From Mycobacterium scrofulaceum (GTDB lineage Bacteria; Actinomycetota; Actinomycetes; Mycobacteriales; Mycobacteriaceae), in the NCBI RefSeq assembly GCF_001667885.1, contig NZ_LZJW01000058.1, positions 21,520 through 85,519 of the forward strand: DNA of 64,000 nt. Direction: 5' to 3'. This document shows positions 37,084-46,329 of the stretch, piece after piece. Made by a program: the position numbers and the translations under genes. The first letter of the stretch is position 1. The number at the start of each line of letters is the position of its first letter. The notes under the pieces were generated by a model, which saw nothing but the letters and a program-made list of their open reading frames with translations, did not search any database and had not been told where the DNA came from.

Positions 37084-37284
37084 GGGGCGTTCCTTTCCTT
37101 CGGGGCAGCGGCGGTCGGACCGGCGAAACCTAAACGACGATGTGGACGAGGCAGTTATTCCCGTTCGCCCGGCGAATGCACGCGGCGCAACCGCCCGGCC
37201 GGTTGGGGCAAATGGCGTGCGAGGGTTTCAAATCGGCCGATTCGGTGTACTGATACCACTACCGAAGCTCCAGGAGGGCAAACG

Positions 37285-37563
37285 ATGAAGCACATTGCTG
37301 CCGCGACGTTCGCGATAGCCGTCCTGCTGTCCAGCGCGTGTTCGGCCTCACAGGTGATCAACACCGGCGGCGACACCAAGTGCAAGGACTTCACGACGCA
37401 GGACGAGAAGAAGCAGAACGACGAAGTCAGCAAGATGCTGAAGGACAAGAACGGCACCGACCCGTCCAACGCCGAGATCACCGCCACTCGGCTGTCGGCG
37501 GCGACGTACTGCCAGACCTTGGGCAAGCCGGACACCAAGATCTCGGAAGCCCCCCACGGCTGA
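37285..37563 (+). CDS. Small lipoprotein, HdeA-like size and pattern
   Basis: A 92-residue exported protein. A signal peptide (residues 1-19) ends in the lipobox-like LSSAC, so it may be lipid-anchored at Cys19. The mature part has two further Cys residues (in DTKCKDF and ATYCQTL), spaced as in HdeA-like acid-stress proteins found in mycobacteria, and is rich in charged residues. AGGAGGG upstream makes ATG 37285 secure. Function unknown. Confidence 0.75.
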   Translation: MKHIAAATFAIAVLLSSACSASQVINTGGDTKCKDFTTQDEKKQNDEVSKMLKDKNGTDPSNAEITATRLSAATYCQTLGKPDTKISEAPHG

Positions 37564-37662
37564 CGTTGATCGCAGCCGCCGGCTAGCGATCGCGCGTCGC
37601 GGGTTTTAATCATCGGCAACGCAACCCTGGCGGCCGCCGAGCGCGATTCCTAGGCTGCGCGG

Positions 37663-38469
37663 GTGATGTCGACCAGTCCCGCGCCGGCACGCGTGTCACT
37701 GCGTCGGGTCAACCGCACGTTCGGAACGCGCGCCGTGCTGCGCGATGTCGACATCGAGATCCAACCCGGGCAGGTCGTCGCACTGCTCGGGCCTTCGGGC
37801 AGCGGCAAGTCGACGCTGCTGCGACTCGTGGCCGGTCTCGACCGGCCCAGCGCCGGGCGGATCGAGATTGACGGACGAGCCGTCCGAGGGGTCGACCCGC
37901 GTTGCGCTGTGGTGTTCCAGGAGCCGCGCCTGCTGCCATGGCGATCGCTTGCGGCCAACGTCGCCTTCGGTCTACCGCCCGGAACACCGCGCGCGAAAGG
38001 CGCTGGGGAGGTGCAACATTGGCTGGATGTCGTCGGGCTGACCGACTTCGGTGAGCATCGCCCGCGACAGGTGTCCGGCGGCATGGCGCAACGCGCCGGG
38101 CTCGCACGGGCCCTCGCGCGCCGGCCGAGCGTCCTGTTGCTCGACGAGCCGCTCGCGGCCCTGGACGCGCTGACCCGATTGCGGATGCAGGACCTGCTCG
38201 ACAGGGTGCAGCACGAGGCGGGCACCACCACGTTGCTGGTGACCCACGACGTCGACGAGGCGGCGATCCTCGCCGACCGCGTGCTGGTGCTGCGCGCCGA
38301 ATCGTCCGGCGCGGCCGGCATCGGCGCGACATTCGACGTCGCGATCCCCAAGCCACGCGACCGCGGCGACCCGCGAATCACCGCGCTGCGCGAACAGTTG
38401 CTCGACGAGCTCGGCGTGCCGCGACGCGGCGGCGCCGATGCCGGAAAAGCGGTTTTCCAGGAGGCATAA
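37663..38469 (+). CDS. ssuB: ABC transporter ATPase, sulfonate/nitrate/taurine type
   Basis: A 268-residue ABC ATPase with Walker A GPSGSGKST, Q-loop FQEPRLLPW, signature VSGGM, Walker B LLLDEP and H-loop THD. LLPWRSLAANVAFGL is typical of SsuB/TauB/NrtD. It energises import of an aliphatic sulfonate or similar compound with the two following genes. GTG 37663 and ATG 37666 are both possible starts. Confidence 0.92.
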   Translation: MMSTSPAPARVSLRRVNRTFGTRAVLRDVDIEIQPGQVVALLGPSGSGKSTLLRLVAGLDRPSAGRIEIDGRAVRGVDPRCAVVFQEPRLLPWRSLAANVAFGLPPGTPRAKGAGEVQHWLDVVGLTDFGEHRPRQVSGGMAQRAGLARALARRPSVLLLDEPLAALDALTRLRMQDLLDRVQHEAGTTTLLVTHDVDEAAILADRVLVLRAESSGAAGIGATFDVAIPKPRDRGDPRITALREQLLDELGVPRRGGADAGKAVFQEA

Positions 38470-38472
38470 GAA

Positions 38473-39429
38473 GTGATGAAAGTGCGCTACCTGATCGCCG
38501 TTTCGGTGCTGGCCGCCGCGGGCTGCGGCGCGCCGTCCGGGACGACGGCGGCCAAGGACATCCACCTGGACTACGCCTACTACAACCCGCTGAGCTTGGT
38601 GGTCCGCGACCAGCACCTGCTGGAGGGCCGGGGTTACAACGTGACCTGGGTGCTGTCGGCGGGCAGCAACAAGGCCAACGAGGGCCTGCGGTCCAAGGCA
38701 CTCGACTTCGGGTCGACCGCCGGTTCGGCCGCTTTGGTCGCGCGGGCCAACGGCACGCCCATCAAGATCATCGACGTGTACAGCAAGCCGGAGTGGACCG
38801 CCCTGGTGGTGGGCAAGAACTCGCCGGCAAACGCGGTCGCCGATCTCAAGGGGAAGAAGATCGCGGTCACCAAGGGCACCGACCCCTACTTCTTCCTGCT
38901 GCAATCCCTTGCCACGGCGGGGCTTTCAACCGCCGACGTGGAAATCGTCAACCTGCAGCACGCCGACGGGAAAACCGCCCTGGAACGTGGCGACGTGGAC
39001 GCCTGGGCCGGGCTGGATCCGTTCATGGCGCAGACGGTTCAGCAGCAGGGCTCACGGTTGCTTTACCGCAACCCGGATTTCAACTCCTATGGCGTGCTGA
39101 ACGTCCGCGACGACTTCAGCGCCGCCCATCCCGATGCCGTCCAGTCCGTGGTCGACAGCTATGAGGAGGCCCGGAAATGGGCGAAGGCGCATCCCGAAGA
39201 GCTGGCGGCGTTGCTCGCCTCGCAGGCGAAGGTGACACCGAGCGTGGCCCAGGAGGAGTTGCGACGGACCGCGCTGGACATCCCACCCGCGCCGGGCGAC
39301 CCGCAGCGGACGGTGCTGACCAACATCTTGCCGATCGCGGTCGCGGACTCCGACATCAAATCCGACGACGCCGGCCGTGGCGCACTCGGAACGATCATCG
39401 AGCCGAAATACGCCCGACAGGTGTCCTGA
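38473..39429 (+). CDS. ssuA: Sulfonate-type ABC substrate-binding lipoprotein
   Basis: A 318-residue periplasmic binding protein of the SsuA/TauA/NMT1 family. The signal peptide ends in the lipobox LAAAGC. The mature domain contains SAGSNKANEGLRSKALDFGSTAGSAALVARANG and DLKGKKIAVTKGTDPYFFLLQ, typical of sulfonate binders. It sits 3 bp after ssuB. Taurine, alkanesulfonate or a related compound is the likely ligand. Confidence 0.92.
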   Translation: MMKVRYLIAVSVLAAAGCGAPSGTTAAKDIHLDYAYYNPLSLVVRDQHLLEGRGYNVTWVLSAGSNKANEGLRSKALDFGSTAGSAALVARANGTPIKIIDVYSKPEWTALVVGKNSPANAVADLKGKKIAVTKGTDPYFFLLQSLATAGLSTADVEIVNLQHADGKTALERGDVDAWAGLDPFMAQTVQQQGSRLLYRNPDFNSYGVLNVRDDFSAAHPDAVQSVVDSYEEARKWAKAHPEELAALLASQAKVTPSVAQEELRRTALDIPPAPGDPQRTVLTNILPIAVADSDIKSDDAGRGALGTIIEPKYARQVS

Positions 39430-40175
39430 GGATCCCGCTTGCCCTGGCGGGCCTGGCCGTCCCGCTGCTCCTGCTGGGCGCCTGGCAACTGGTGACCGCC
39501 GCGGGATGGTTCTCGGCCAGTCAACTGCCCGCACCCGGCGACGTGGTGGCGGCGCTGGGCGAACTGCTGCGGCGCGGTGAGCTCTGGACCCATGTGCAGG
39601 CCAGCCTGGGGCGAGTCTCGCTGGGATACCTGGCCGGCTCGGCGGCGGCGCTGGCGCTGGGATCGGTTGTCGGGCTGTCGGTTACGGCCCGCAGGCTGCT
39701 CGCCCCGACGGTGGCGGCCTTCCGCACTGTGCCATCGCTGGCGTGGGTTCCGTTGCTGCTCTTGTGGTTTGGCATCGACGAGACGCCGAAGGTCCTGTTG
39801 GTCGCCATCGGTGCGTTCTTCCCCGTGTACACGACGACGGCGTCGGCGCTGTCGCACGTCGACCCGCAACTCTTGGAGGTTGGCCGCGCCTACGGCCGGC
39901 ACGGTGCCGCACTGTTGGTGACGGTCATGCTGCCCGCGGCGGCGCCCGCACTGCTGAACGGGCTGCGGCTTGGCCTGGCGAATGCGTGGCTGTTCCTGGT
40001 GGCCGCCGAGTTGATCGCCTCGTCGAAGGGGCTCGGCTTCCTGTTGATCGACAGCCAGAACACCGGCCGTACCGACGTGATGCTGTTGGCGATCGCGCTG
40101 CTCGCCGCGCTGGGCAAGCTCAGCGACGCCGCGCTGGGCGCGTTGGAGAAGCGGATGGCGCGCCGGCGTAACTAG
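39426..40175 (+). CDS. ssuC: Sulfonate-type ABC permease, apparent CTG start
   Basis: A permease of about 249 residues with six hydrophobic segments and the EAA-type motif [33 protein letters not shown]. There is no ATG, GTG or TTG near the expected N-terminus; the nearest upstream ATG in frame (39177) would add an arginine-rich, non-protein-like tail overlapping ssuA. CTG at 39426 overlaps the ssuA stop as CTGA, so I place the start there. Its stop shares the CTAG at 40172-40175 with the convergent ctaD stop. Confidence 0.8.
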   Translation: MRIPLALAGLAVPLLLLGAWQLVTAAGWFSASQLPAPGDVVAALGELLRRGELWTHVQASLGRVSLGYLAGSAAALALGSVVGLSVTARRLLAPTVAAFRTVPSLAWVPLLLLWFGIDETPKVLLVAIGAFFPVYTTTASALSHVDPQLLEVGRAYGRHGAALLVTVMLPAAAPALLNGLRLGLANAWLFLVAAELIASSKGLGFLLIDSQNTGRTDVMLLAIALLAALGKLSDAALGALEKRMARRRN

Positions 40176-41908
40176 TTGATGGTGACATCACCCGCATCGG
40201 CCGGTGCGCTCACGAGTTGGTGGCGGCCGACGTGTGCCTCGGCGCGCATGCGCTCGACCATGTGTGGGTAGTGCAATTCGAAAGCCGGCCGCTCCGAACG
40301 GATTCGGGGCAGCTCGGTGAAGTTGTGCCGCGGCGGAGGGCAGCTGGTCGCCCACTCCAGGGAATTGCCGTGGCCCCAGGGGTCGTCCACCAGCACCGGC
40401 TCGCCGTAGCGCCAGCTCTTGAACACATTCCACACGAACGGCAGAACCGAGACGGCGAGGATGAAGGCGCCGATAGTGGATACGAGGTTGAGCGTCTCAA
40501 ACCCGTCGGTGGGCAGGTAGTCGGCGTAGCGGCGCGGCATCCCCGAATTGCCGAGCCAGTGCTGGACCAAGAAGGTGGTGTGGAAGCCGATGAAGGTCAG
40601 CCAGAAGTGCAGCTTGCCCAGCCGCTCGTCGAGCAGGCGACCGGTCATCTTCGGGAACCAGAAATAGATGCCCGCGTAGGTGGCGAACACGATCGTGCCG
40701 AACAACGTGTAGTGGAAGTGCGCCACCACGAAGTACGTGTCGGTGATGTGAAAGTCGAGCGGGGGGCTGGCGAGCAACACGCCCGTCAACCCCCCGATGA
40801 GGAAGGTCAGCAGGAACCCGATGGCGAACAGCATCGGTGATTCGAATGTCAACTGGCCCTTCCACATGGTGCCGATCCAGTTGAAGAATTTGATCCCGGT
40901 GGGGACGGCGATCAGGAATGTCATGAACGAAAAGAACGGCAGCAGCACGGCGCCGGTGGCGTACATGTGGTGCGCCCACACCGCCACCGACAGGGCGGCG
41001 ATCGACAGCGTCGCGTAAACCAGTGTGCTGTAACCGAACAGCGGCTTGCGGGAGAACACCGGGACGATCTCGGAGATGATGCCGAAGAACGGCAGGGCGA
41101 TCACGTACACCTCGGGATGCCCGAAGAACCAGAACAAGTGCTGAAACAGCATCACCCCGCCGTTGGCCGGATCGTAGATGTGCGCACCGAGGCGACGGTC
41201 AGCCTCCAGGCCGAACAACGCCGCGGTCAACAGCGGGAAGACGATCAGGACAAGCACACTGGTGACCAGGATGTTCCAGGTGAAGATCGGCATCCGGAAC
41301 ATCGTCATGCCCGGGGCCCGCAGGCAGACCACGGTGGTGATCATGTTGACCGCGCCCAGAATGGTGCCCAGACCACCGACACCGACGCCCAGGATCCACA
41401 GGTCGCCACCCACACCGGGACTGTGCACGGCGTCGGACAGTGGCGTGTAGGCGGTCCACCCGAAATCGGCGGCGCCGCCGGGAACGATGAAGCCGCCCAA
41501 CGCGATCAGCGCCCCGCAGATGAACAGCCAGAACGACAACGCGTTGAGCCGCGGGAACGCCACGTCGGGGGCACCGATCTGCAGGGGCAGCACTAGGTTG
41601 GCGAAGCCGAAAACGATGGGCGTCGCATAGAACAGCAACATCGCCGTGCCGTGCATGGTGAACAGCTGGTTGTACTGTTCGTTGGACAGGAATTGCAGCC
41701 CGGGTCGGGCCAGTTCGAGGCGCAGGAGCAGCGCCATCAGACCGCCGATGAAGAAGAAGACGAAACAGGCGACCATGTACATGATGCCGATCATCTTGTG
41801 GTCGGTCGTGCTGATGAGTTTGTAGATCAGGTTGCCCTTGGGCCCCGTTCGTGCGGGGAACGGCCGGCGGGCCTGCAGGCCGCTGGCGGGCGGCGCTTCA
41901 GCGGTCAT
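40172..41908 (-). CDS. ctaD: Cytochrome c oxidase subunit I
   Basis: A 578-residue haem-copper oxidase subunit with 12 membrane segments. Haem a ligand His lies in FTMHGTAM, CuB ligands in FFGHPEVYV (with the cross-linking Tyr) and WAHHMYATG, and the second haem ligands in [10 protein letters not shown]. It forms the catalytic core of the aa3 branch coupled to the bc1 complex in mycobacteria. GTGGAGGT upstream supports ATG 41908. The M. tuberculosis ctaD neighbours (serB2, fecB, adhC) are absent, so this may be an extra copy. Confidence 0.97.
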   Translation of the reverse strand: MTAEAPPASGLQARRPFPARTGPKGNLIYKLISTTDHKMIGIMYMVACFVFFFIGGLMALLLRLELARPGLQFLSNEQYNQLFTMHGTAMLLFYATPIVFGFANLVLPLQIGAPDVAFPRLNALSFWLFICGALIALGGFIVPGGAADFGWTAYTPLSDAVHSPGVGGDLWILGVGVGGLGTILGAVNMITTVVCLRAPGMTMFRMPIFTWNILVTSVLVLIVFPLLTAALFGLEADRRLGAHIYDPANGGVMLFQHLFWFFGHPEVYVIALPFFGIISEIVPVFSRKPLFGYSTLVYATLSIAALSVAVWAHHMYATGAVLLPFFSFMTFLIAVPTGIKFFNWIGTMWKGQLTFESPMLFAIGFLLTFLIGGLTGVLLASPPLDFHITDTYFVVAHFHYTLFGTIVFATYAGIYFWFPKMTGRLLDERLGKLHFWLTFIGFHTTFLVQHWLGNSGMPRRYADYLPTDGFETLNLVSTIGAFILAVSVLPFVWNVFKSWRYGEPVLVDDPWGHGNSLEWATSCPPPRHNFTELPRIRSERPAFELHYPHMVERMRAEAHVGRHQLVSAPADAGDVTIN

Positions 41909-41985
41909 GCACTACCTCCACGGGGTCCAGTCACCGGGCCCGGTGATCAAGCCGCCCAAGTATTTCGGGCCGGCGGCCGACCGAC

Positions 41986-42005
41986 CTAGGGCCAAACGTC
42001 CCTAA
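41986..42005 (-). promoter_or_regulatory. DosR-box-like site upstream of ctaD
   Basis: On the minus strand the site reads TTAGGGAC, then GTTT, then GGCCCTAG. This matches about 14 of 20 positions of the DosR (DevR) consensus and keeps the GGGAC half. It lies about 78-97 bp upstream of the ctaD start codon. If functional it would place this oxidase gene under hypoxia/NO control. Confidence 0.4.
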
Positions 42006-42080
42006 TTGCAGGCGATCCCCGAGCAATGCGGGGTAGGAAGGGAAGGCTTCCCAACGCTGACCGGAAACCTCGCCGACCCG

Positions 42081-43046
42081 CTACTCACCGAGGTGAGTTG
42101 AGATCTCGGCCAACTCGCCGGGCGGCTGCTCTTCGAGCGCGGCCCGCGCGAGCAGCTCGCCGAGCAGCGGTCCGAATTTCATCAGGTTGGCGCCGACGAA
42201 CCCGACGACCCGACCGCGGCGGGCCGCCATCCAGCCGTCGCCGCCGGCGTCGAGCCATGCCGCGCGCATCGTCACGCAATCCACCCGCCCCACCGGCGAG
42301 AGCCCCGGGAACAACGCGCGCACGATCGCGGGGTCCGGAACCTCCTGCCCGAACGCCCATCTCCCCGTCGTGCCGAGCGGCAGCCCGTAGCCCTCGGGCG
42401 CCGACAGGCACGCCGCGCCGGTCGCGTCGGCGCCCGCGTAGGTGAACCGGGTGTGCGGGGCGAATTCGACACCCATCGGGCCGAATAGCGCCGGCGTCCG
42501 CGCGCCGGCGCAGATCAGCACGCGGTCGCCCCGCAGCGCGCCGCCGTCGGCCAGACTCACCTCACCGTCGTCGGAAACCGCCACGACGTCGCCGCGTCGG
42601 ACGTCGGCGCGCGCCGCCAGCGCGGAGAGTGCGCGGCGGATGCGCAGGCTGCCGCCGAGCGGATCCAGCACACCCGTCTCCCACGGCGGGGCGGCGAATG
42701 GGATCCGCACGGCGATCTCCGCCCCGTCCACCCAACGGAACGACGCACCCGCCGCTGTCATGGCCGCCGCGGTCTCCTGGCAGGCGCCGGCGGCGATGAA
42801 TCCCTCCGCGCCCAGTAGCGGGCCCACGCCGAGCTCGTCCTCCCACCGCTGCCAGCCCGCGCGGGCCCGCAGTGCCAGGCGGCACAACGACGCGCGCCGA
42901 TGCGCGATACGGAAGATTCGGGCCAACCCGGTCGATTGCTCGCCGAACGGCACCCCGCGCTCCAGCACGATTGCGGGCTCCCCGCGCCGGGCCAGCTCGT
43001 GGGCGGCGGCCAGTCCGCATACCCCCGCACCGACGATGACGATCAC
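42081..43046 (-). CDS. FAD-dependent oxidoreductase (DAO/sarcosine oxidase-like)
   Basis: A 321-residue flavoprotein. The N-terminal dinucleotide fold is VIVGAGVCGLAAAHELARRG followed by VLERG, and the C-terminal glycine-rich GFVGANLMKFGPLLGELLA closes the FAD site, as in monomeric sarcosine oxidases and D-amino acid oxidases. STGLARIFRIAH is typical of the MTOX branch. The substrate is an unknown amine. The upstream acetyltransferase gene is 21 bp away on the same strand. Confidence 0.85.
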   Translation of the reverse strand: MIVIVGAGVCGLAAAHELARRGEPAIVLERGVPFGEQSTGLARIFRIAHRRASLCRLALRARAGWQRWEDELGVGPLLGAEGFIAAGACQETAAAMTAAGASFRWVDGAEIAVRIPFAAPPWETGVLDPLGGSLRIRRALSALAARADVRRGDVVAVSDDGEVSLADGGALRGDRVLICAGARTPALFGPMGVEFAPHTRFTYAGADATGAACLSAPEGYGLPLGTTGRWAFGQEVPDPAIVRALFPGLSPVGRVDCVTMRAAWLDAGGDGWMAARRGRVVGFVGANLMKFGPLLGELLARAALEEQPPGELAEISTHLGE

Positions 43047-43067
43047 GCGGTCCGCATACCCGCGCGG

Positions 43068-44285
43068 CTAGAAGTAGAACCCGGCATGCGGCGTGCGGGG
43101 AACCGCGAACAGCCGATCGGCCACGGCGATCGCCGCCGGGTCATCGGCTCGGGCCACCCCCGAGAAGGCGAGGTCACGCCAAGTCGCACCGCCGAGCAGG
43201 ACGGCGGCCAGCCCCTCGACGTCGACCTCGAGTTGCGCGCGCCTCTCGGTCGGTTCGGCGCCGCCGCCGGTGATCGCGAAGCGACCCGAATTGTCCGGCA
43301 GCATCGAGTCTTTGACCGCAACGATGACCTCCTCGTCTGCGCCGTAGTGGCGTGCCGAGAGCGCTCGCGGTACGTCGATGACGCGCAGCCACGTTTCGTC
43401 ATGCACGGCGGTGACCCGCGCGGCCCGCCGATCTGCCAACAACCAGGGCAGCGGGTCGTCCATCGGCAACATCCAAAACACCACGCGGTCAATCAGATCG
43501 AGCTCGAACAGAAACCGCAGCAGGCCGAGATACGCCTCCGCGCTGGGAGCAAAGAAGTCCTCCACCGCGATCGTGCGCTGATCGCTGACGAACCACCTCT
43601 CGGTATCGACGGGGCGATAGCGGGCGAAACCGGATTCGGCCCCCGGCGCGCCGTGCACCGCGACATACGACGGCTGCGGGGATGATTCGGAACGCAGCCG
43701 CAGGCTCCGCCACCACGCATCCGGCCGGTCGATGGATCCCGGCCGCGACGGCCGATTCTCGGCGTAGATGCGGGGCAACAGCTCCCAGGCCTGTGCCGTG
43801 TCGATCAACCGCACCGGCCCGCCGGACCCGATGCCGCGACGCAGCGCCGCCCTCGCGGTGTCCACCTCCACCGTCTGCGACGAACTGGCGACGCCATATC
43901 CGTATCGCCCGTAGATCGTCGCCTCCGAGGCCCGCAACGACGCGACCACCTCGCCGCGGGCGGCGATGTCGCCGAACTGATGACGAATCAACTCCGTGGC
44001 GATGCCCCGCCGGGTGAACGACGGCAACACCCCGATGTGCGTGACCGCGGCGTGCCCCACCAGTGCCCCGCCGGGGAGCGTCATCCGGCTCGTCACGGCG
44101 TCCGCGGTGCCGACGAGTTGTCCACCGACGAACGCACCGACGGTGCGGCCGGGCTCGAGCAGCTCTGCGATCCGGCCGGGTGGGAGTTCCGGCATCGGCG
44201 GGAAGCCGATCATGGCGACGCGAAACACGTTGGCCGCGGCCAGCAGTTCATCCTCGTCGTCGAGGACCCGGATCTCGGTGGTCAT
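43068..44285 (-). CDS. Eis-family GNAT N-acetyltransferase
   Basis: A 405-residue protein with the Eis architecture: an N-terminal GNAT domain with acetyl-CoA loop VLPSFTRRGIATELIRHQF, a second GNAT-like fold and a C-terminal SCP2-like domain ending in Phe, whose carboxylate acts in catalysis in Eis. YGRYGYGVAS holds the conserved Tyr general acid region. Mycobacterial relatives acetylate aminoglycosides or protein lysines; this may be a paralogue rather than the orthologue of Rv2416c. Confidence 0.88.
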   Translation of the reverse strand: MTTEIRVLDDEDELLAAANVFRVAMIGFPPMPELPPGRIAELLEPGRTVGAFVGGQLVGTADAVTSRMTLPGGALVGHAAVTHIGVLPSFTRRGIATELIRHQFGDIAARGEVVASLRASEATIYGRYGYGVASSSQTVEVDTARAALRRGIGSGGPVRLIDTAQAWELLPRIYAENRPSRPGSIDRPDAWWRSLRLRSESSPQPSYVAVHGAPGAESGFARYRPVDTERWFVSDQRTIAVEDFFAPSAEAYLGLLRFLFELDLIDRVVFWMLPMDDPLPWLLADRRAARVTAVHDETWLRVIDVPRALSARHYGADEEVIVAVKDSMLPDNSGRFAITGGGAEPTERRAQLEVDVEGLAAVLLGGATWRDLAFSGVARADDPAAIAVADRLFAVPRTPHAGFYF

Positions 44286-44336
44286 CCGGCCATCATGTCT
44301 CGTGCCCGCGGGCGCGCGGACCGCGGGATGCGGCCG

Positions 44337-45548
44337 CTAGCGAATCTGCAAGCCGGTCAGCGCCCGCGAGATCACCAGGCGCTGGATCTCGCTGGTCCCC
44401 TCGAAGATGGTGAAGATCTTGGCGTCGCGGTGCATCCGCTCCACGGGATAGTCGCGGGTGTAACCGTTGCCGCCCAGGATTTGGATCGCCTCGTCGGTGA
44501 CGTAGACGGCCGTCTCACTGGCCACCAGTTTGGCCATCGAGCCCTCGGCCGCGTCGAAGGATTGGTTGTTGCGCGCCATCCAGCCGGCCCGCCACACCAG
44601 CAGGCGGGCGGCGTCGATGCGGCTCTTCATGTCGGCCAGCTTGAAAGCCACCGCCTGGAATTCACCGATCTTGCGGCCGAATTGCTCACGCTGGCAGGCA
44701 TAGTCGAGCGCGTACTCGTAGGCGGCCCGGGCCACACCGACGGCCATGGCGCCGACCGTGGGCCGGGTGCGCTCGAAGGTCTTCATCGCCGCCTGGCTGC
44801 GCGCGGAGGCACCCGACTTGACCCGGGCGATGCGCGCCTCGAACTTCTCCCGGCCGCCCAGAATGTGGTCCTCGGGCAGGCGAACGTTGTCCAGCACCAC
44901 CTCGGCGGTGTGGGACGCGCGGATGCCGTGCTTCTTGAACTTCTGGCCTTGCGCCAAACCATTCACGCCCGCCGGGACGACGAACGTGGCCTGCCCGCGG
45001 GTGCCCAATTCGGGATACACCGACGCCACCACGATGTGCACGTTGGCGATGCCGCCGTTGGTCGCCCAGGTCTTGGTGCCGTTCAGCACCCACTCGTTGG
45101 TGGCCTCGTCGTAGCGCGCCCGGGTCCGGATCGCCCCGACGTCCGACCCCGCGTCGGGCTCGGAGGAGCAGAACGCACCCAGCTTCGGCTCGTCGGCGGT
45201 GCCGAACATCTCGGGCAGCCACCGGCCCAGCTGTTCGGGAGTTCCATTGCCCGCCAACGCCGCCGCGGCCAGGCCGGTGCCCATGATCGACAGCGCGATG
45301 CCGGCGTCACCCCAGAACATCTCCTCGAACGCGGTGAGCATGCCCAGCCCGGTCGGCTCGGCCGCCTGCTGCGCGAAGAAGTCGGGGGAGTACAGGCCCA
45401 CCTTGGCGGCCTCCTGGATCACCGGCCACGGGGTTTCCTCGCGTTCGTCCCATTCCGAGGCGGCGGGGCGGATGACGTCGGCGGCGAACTTGTGCACCCA
45501 GTCGCGCACCTCGATCACGTCGTCGGTCAGTTGCAGTGAAAAAGTCAC
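44337..45548 (-). CDS. Acyl-CoA dehydrogenase
   Basis: A 403-residue FadE-type flavoprotein. FAD and substrate motifs are [19 protein letters not shown] and [16 protein letters not shown]; the catalytic Glu is in [17 protein letters not shown]. It oxidises an acyl-CoA in beta-oxidation or a related route. The upstream TetR gene is 26 bp away on the same strand, so both are probably controlled from the palindrome at 46178-46199. Confidence 0.93.
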   Translation of the reverse strand: MTFSLQLTDDVIEVRDWVHKFAADVIRPAASEWDEREETPWPVIQEAAKVGLYSPDFFAQQAAEPTGLGMLTAFEEMFWGDAGIALSIMGTGLAAAALAGNGTPEQLGRWLPEMFGTADEPKLGAFCSSEPDAGSDVGAIRTRARYDEATNEWVLNGTKTWATNGGIANVHIVVASVYPELGTRGQATFVVPAGVNGLAQGQKFKKHGIRASHTAEVVLDNVRLPEDHILGGREKFEARIARVKSGASARSQAAMKTFERTRPTVGAMAVGVARAAYEYALDYACQREQFGRKIGEFQAVAFKLADMKSRIDAARLLVWRAGWMARNNQSFDAAEGSMAKLVASETAVYVTDEAIQILGGNGYTRDYPVERMHRDAKIFTIFEGTSEIQRLVISRALTGLQIR

Positions 45549-45574
45549 GGTCTACTCCTGAAAGGTTGTCGTGC

Positions 45575-46177
45575 TCAACGGGTTCCGTACTGTGCGAGGA
45601 CGCTGACGGTCTGGCTGACCCACGCCTCGAAGTACCGCTTTTCATCGATGTTGCCGGGCAGCCGGCCGGTCAGGGCCTGCAGCGTGGCGGCGTAGGACAA
45701 CGACCCGATGGCGACCGCCGCGGCCGCCTCGGGATCGGGGATGCGGGTGCGGCCGGAACGATTCGACGCGGCCAGTTCGTCGGCGAAGCGCTGGTAGGCG
45801 TTGTCGGTGATGACCTGCCACGTCTTCTCGTCGAGGTCGCCGAGCTCCTCGGGTTCCCGCAGCATGACCTTGAGCAGGTCCTCGCTCTCCTTGAGGTTGC
45901 TCCAGATCAGCTGCCCGGCGGTGCGCACCGCCTGCTCGACGCTGCCCGGTTGCCCCGCGTCGTACTGCTCGCGCGCCGCCACGATGCTGTCGATCCGGTA
46001 CGCGACGGCCGCCTCGAGCAGCTCGCGCTTGGAGCCGAAGTGCTTGTACAGCGCTCCCGACCCGGGAGCCAGCCCCGACGCCCGCTGGATGTCGGCCACC
46101 GATGTCGCCGCGTAGCCCTTGGCGGCGAAAAGCTTCAGCGCCTCGGCCAGCAGCCGATCACGTCCGGAGGCAAGCAT
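45575..46177 (-). CDS. TetR/AcrR-family regulator of the adjacent acyl-CoA dehydrogenase
   Basis: A 200-residue TetR protein. The helix-turn-helix lies at about residues 18-50 (ATSVADIQRASGLAPGSGALYKHFGSKRELL), and the rest is an acyl-CoA or fatty acid type ligand-binding domain. ATG 46177 is preferred; GTG 46198 and the further open frame would run through the operator palindrome. It directly precedes an acyl-CoA dehydrogenase, which suggests FadR-like control by an acyl-CoA. Confidence 0.9.
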   Translation of the reverse strand: MLASGRDRLLAEALKLFAAKGYAATSVADIQRASGLAPGSGALYKHFGSKRELLEAAVAYRIDSIVAAREQYDAGQPGSVEQAVRTAGQLIWSNLKESEDLLKVMLREPEELGDLDEKTWQVITDNAYQRFADELAASNRSGRTRIPDPEAAAAVAIGSLSYAATLQALTGRLPGNIDEKRYFEAWVSQTVSVLAQYGTR

Positions 46178-46199
46178 GGTGAGAGAGTACTCACTCACC
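46178..46199. promoter_or_regulatory. 22-bp near-perfect palindrome, TetR operator candidate
   Basis: The outer arms GGTGAG (46178-46183) and CTCACC (46194-46199) and the inner GAGTACTC (46185-46192) are perfectly symmetrical; only the positions between them (46184 and 46193) break the symmetry. It ends directly at the start codon of the TetR gene, a typical site for autorepression, and may also affect the divergent histidine kinase gene 130 bp away. Confidence 0.65.
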
Positions 46200-46329
46200 G
46201 CGACGGAGGCAAAACGACCCTGGTCAGCGCCGGGCGGGACACGCGTTGAAAGTTTGGCGCTAGATTCTCTGCGAAACGCCACGACGCCTGAACGCGGCGA
46301 ATCGCGAAGGGTGTGAGGGTTGTGGTCAG

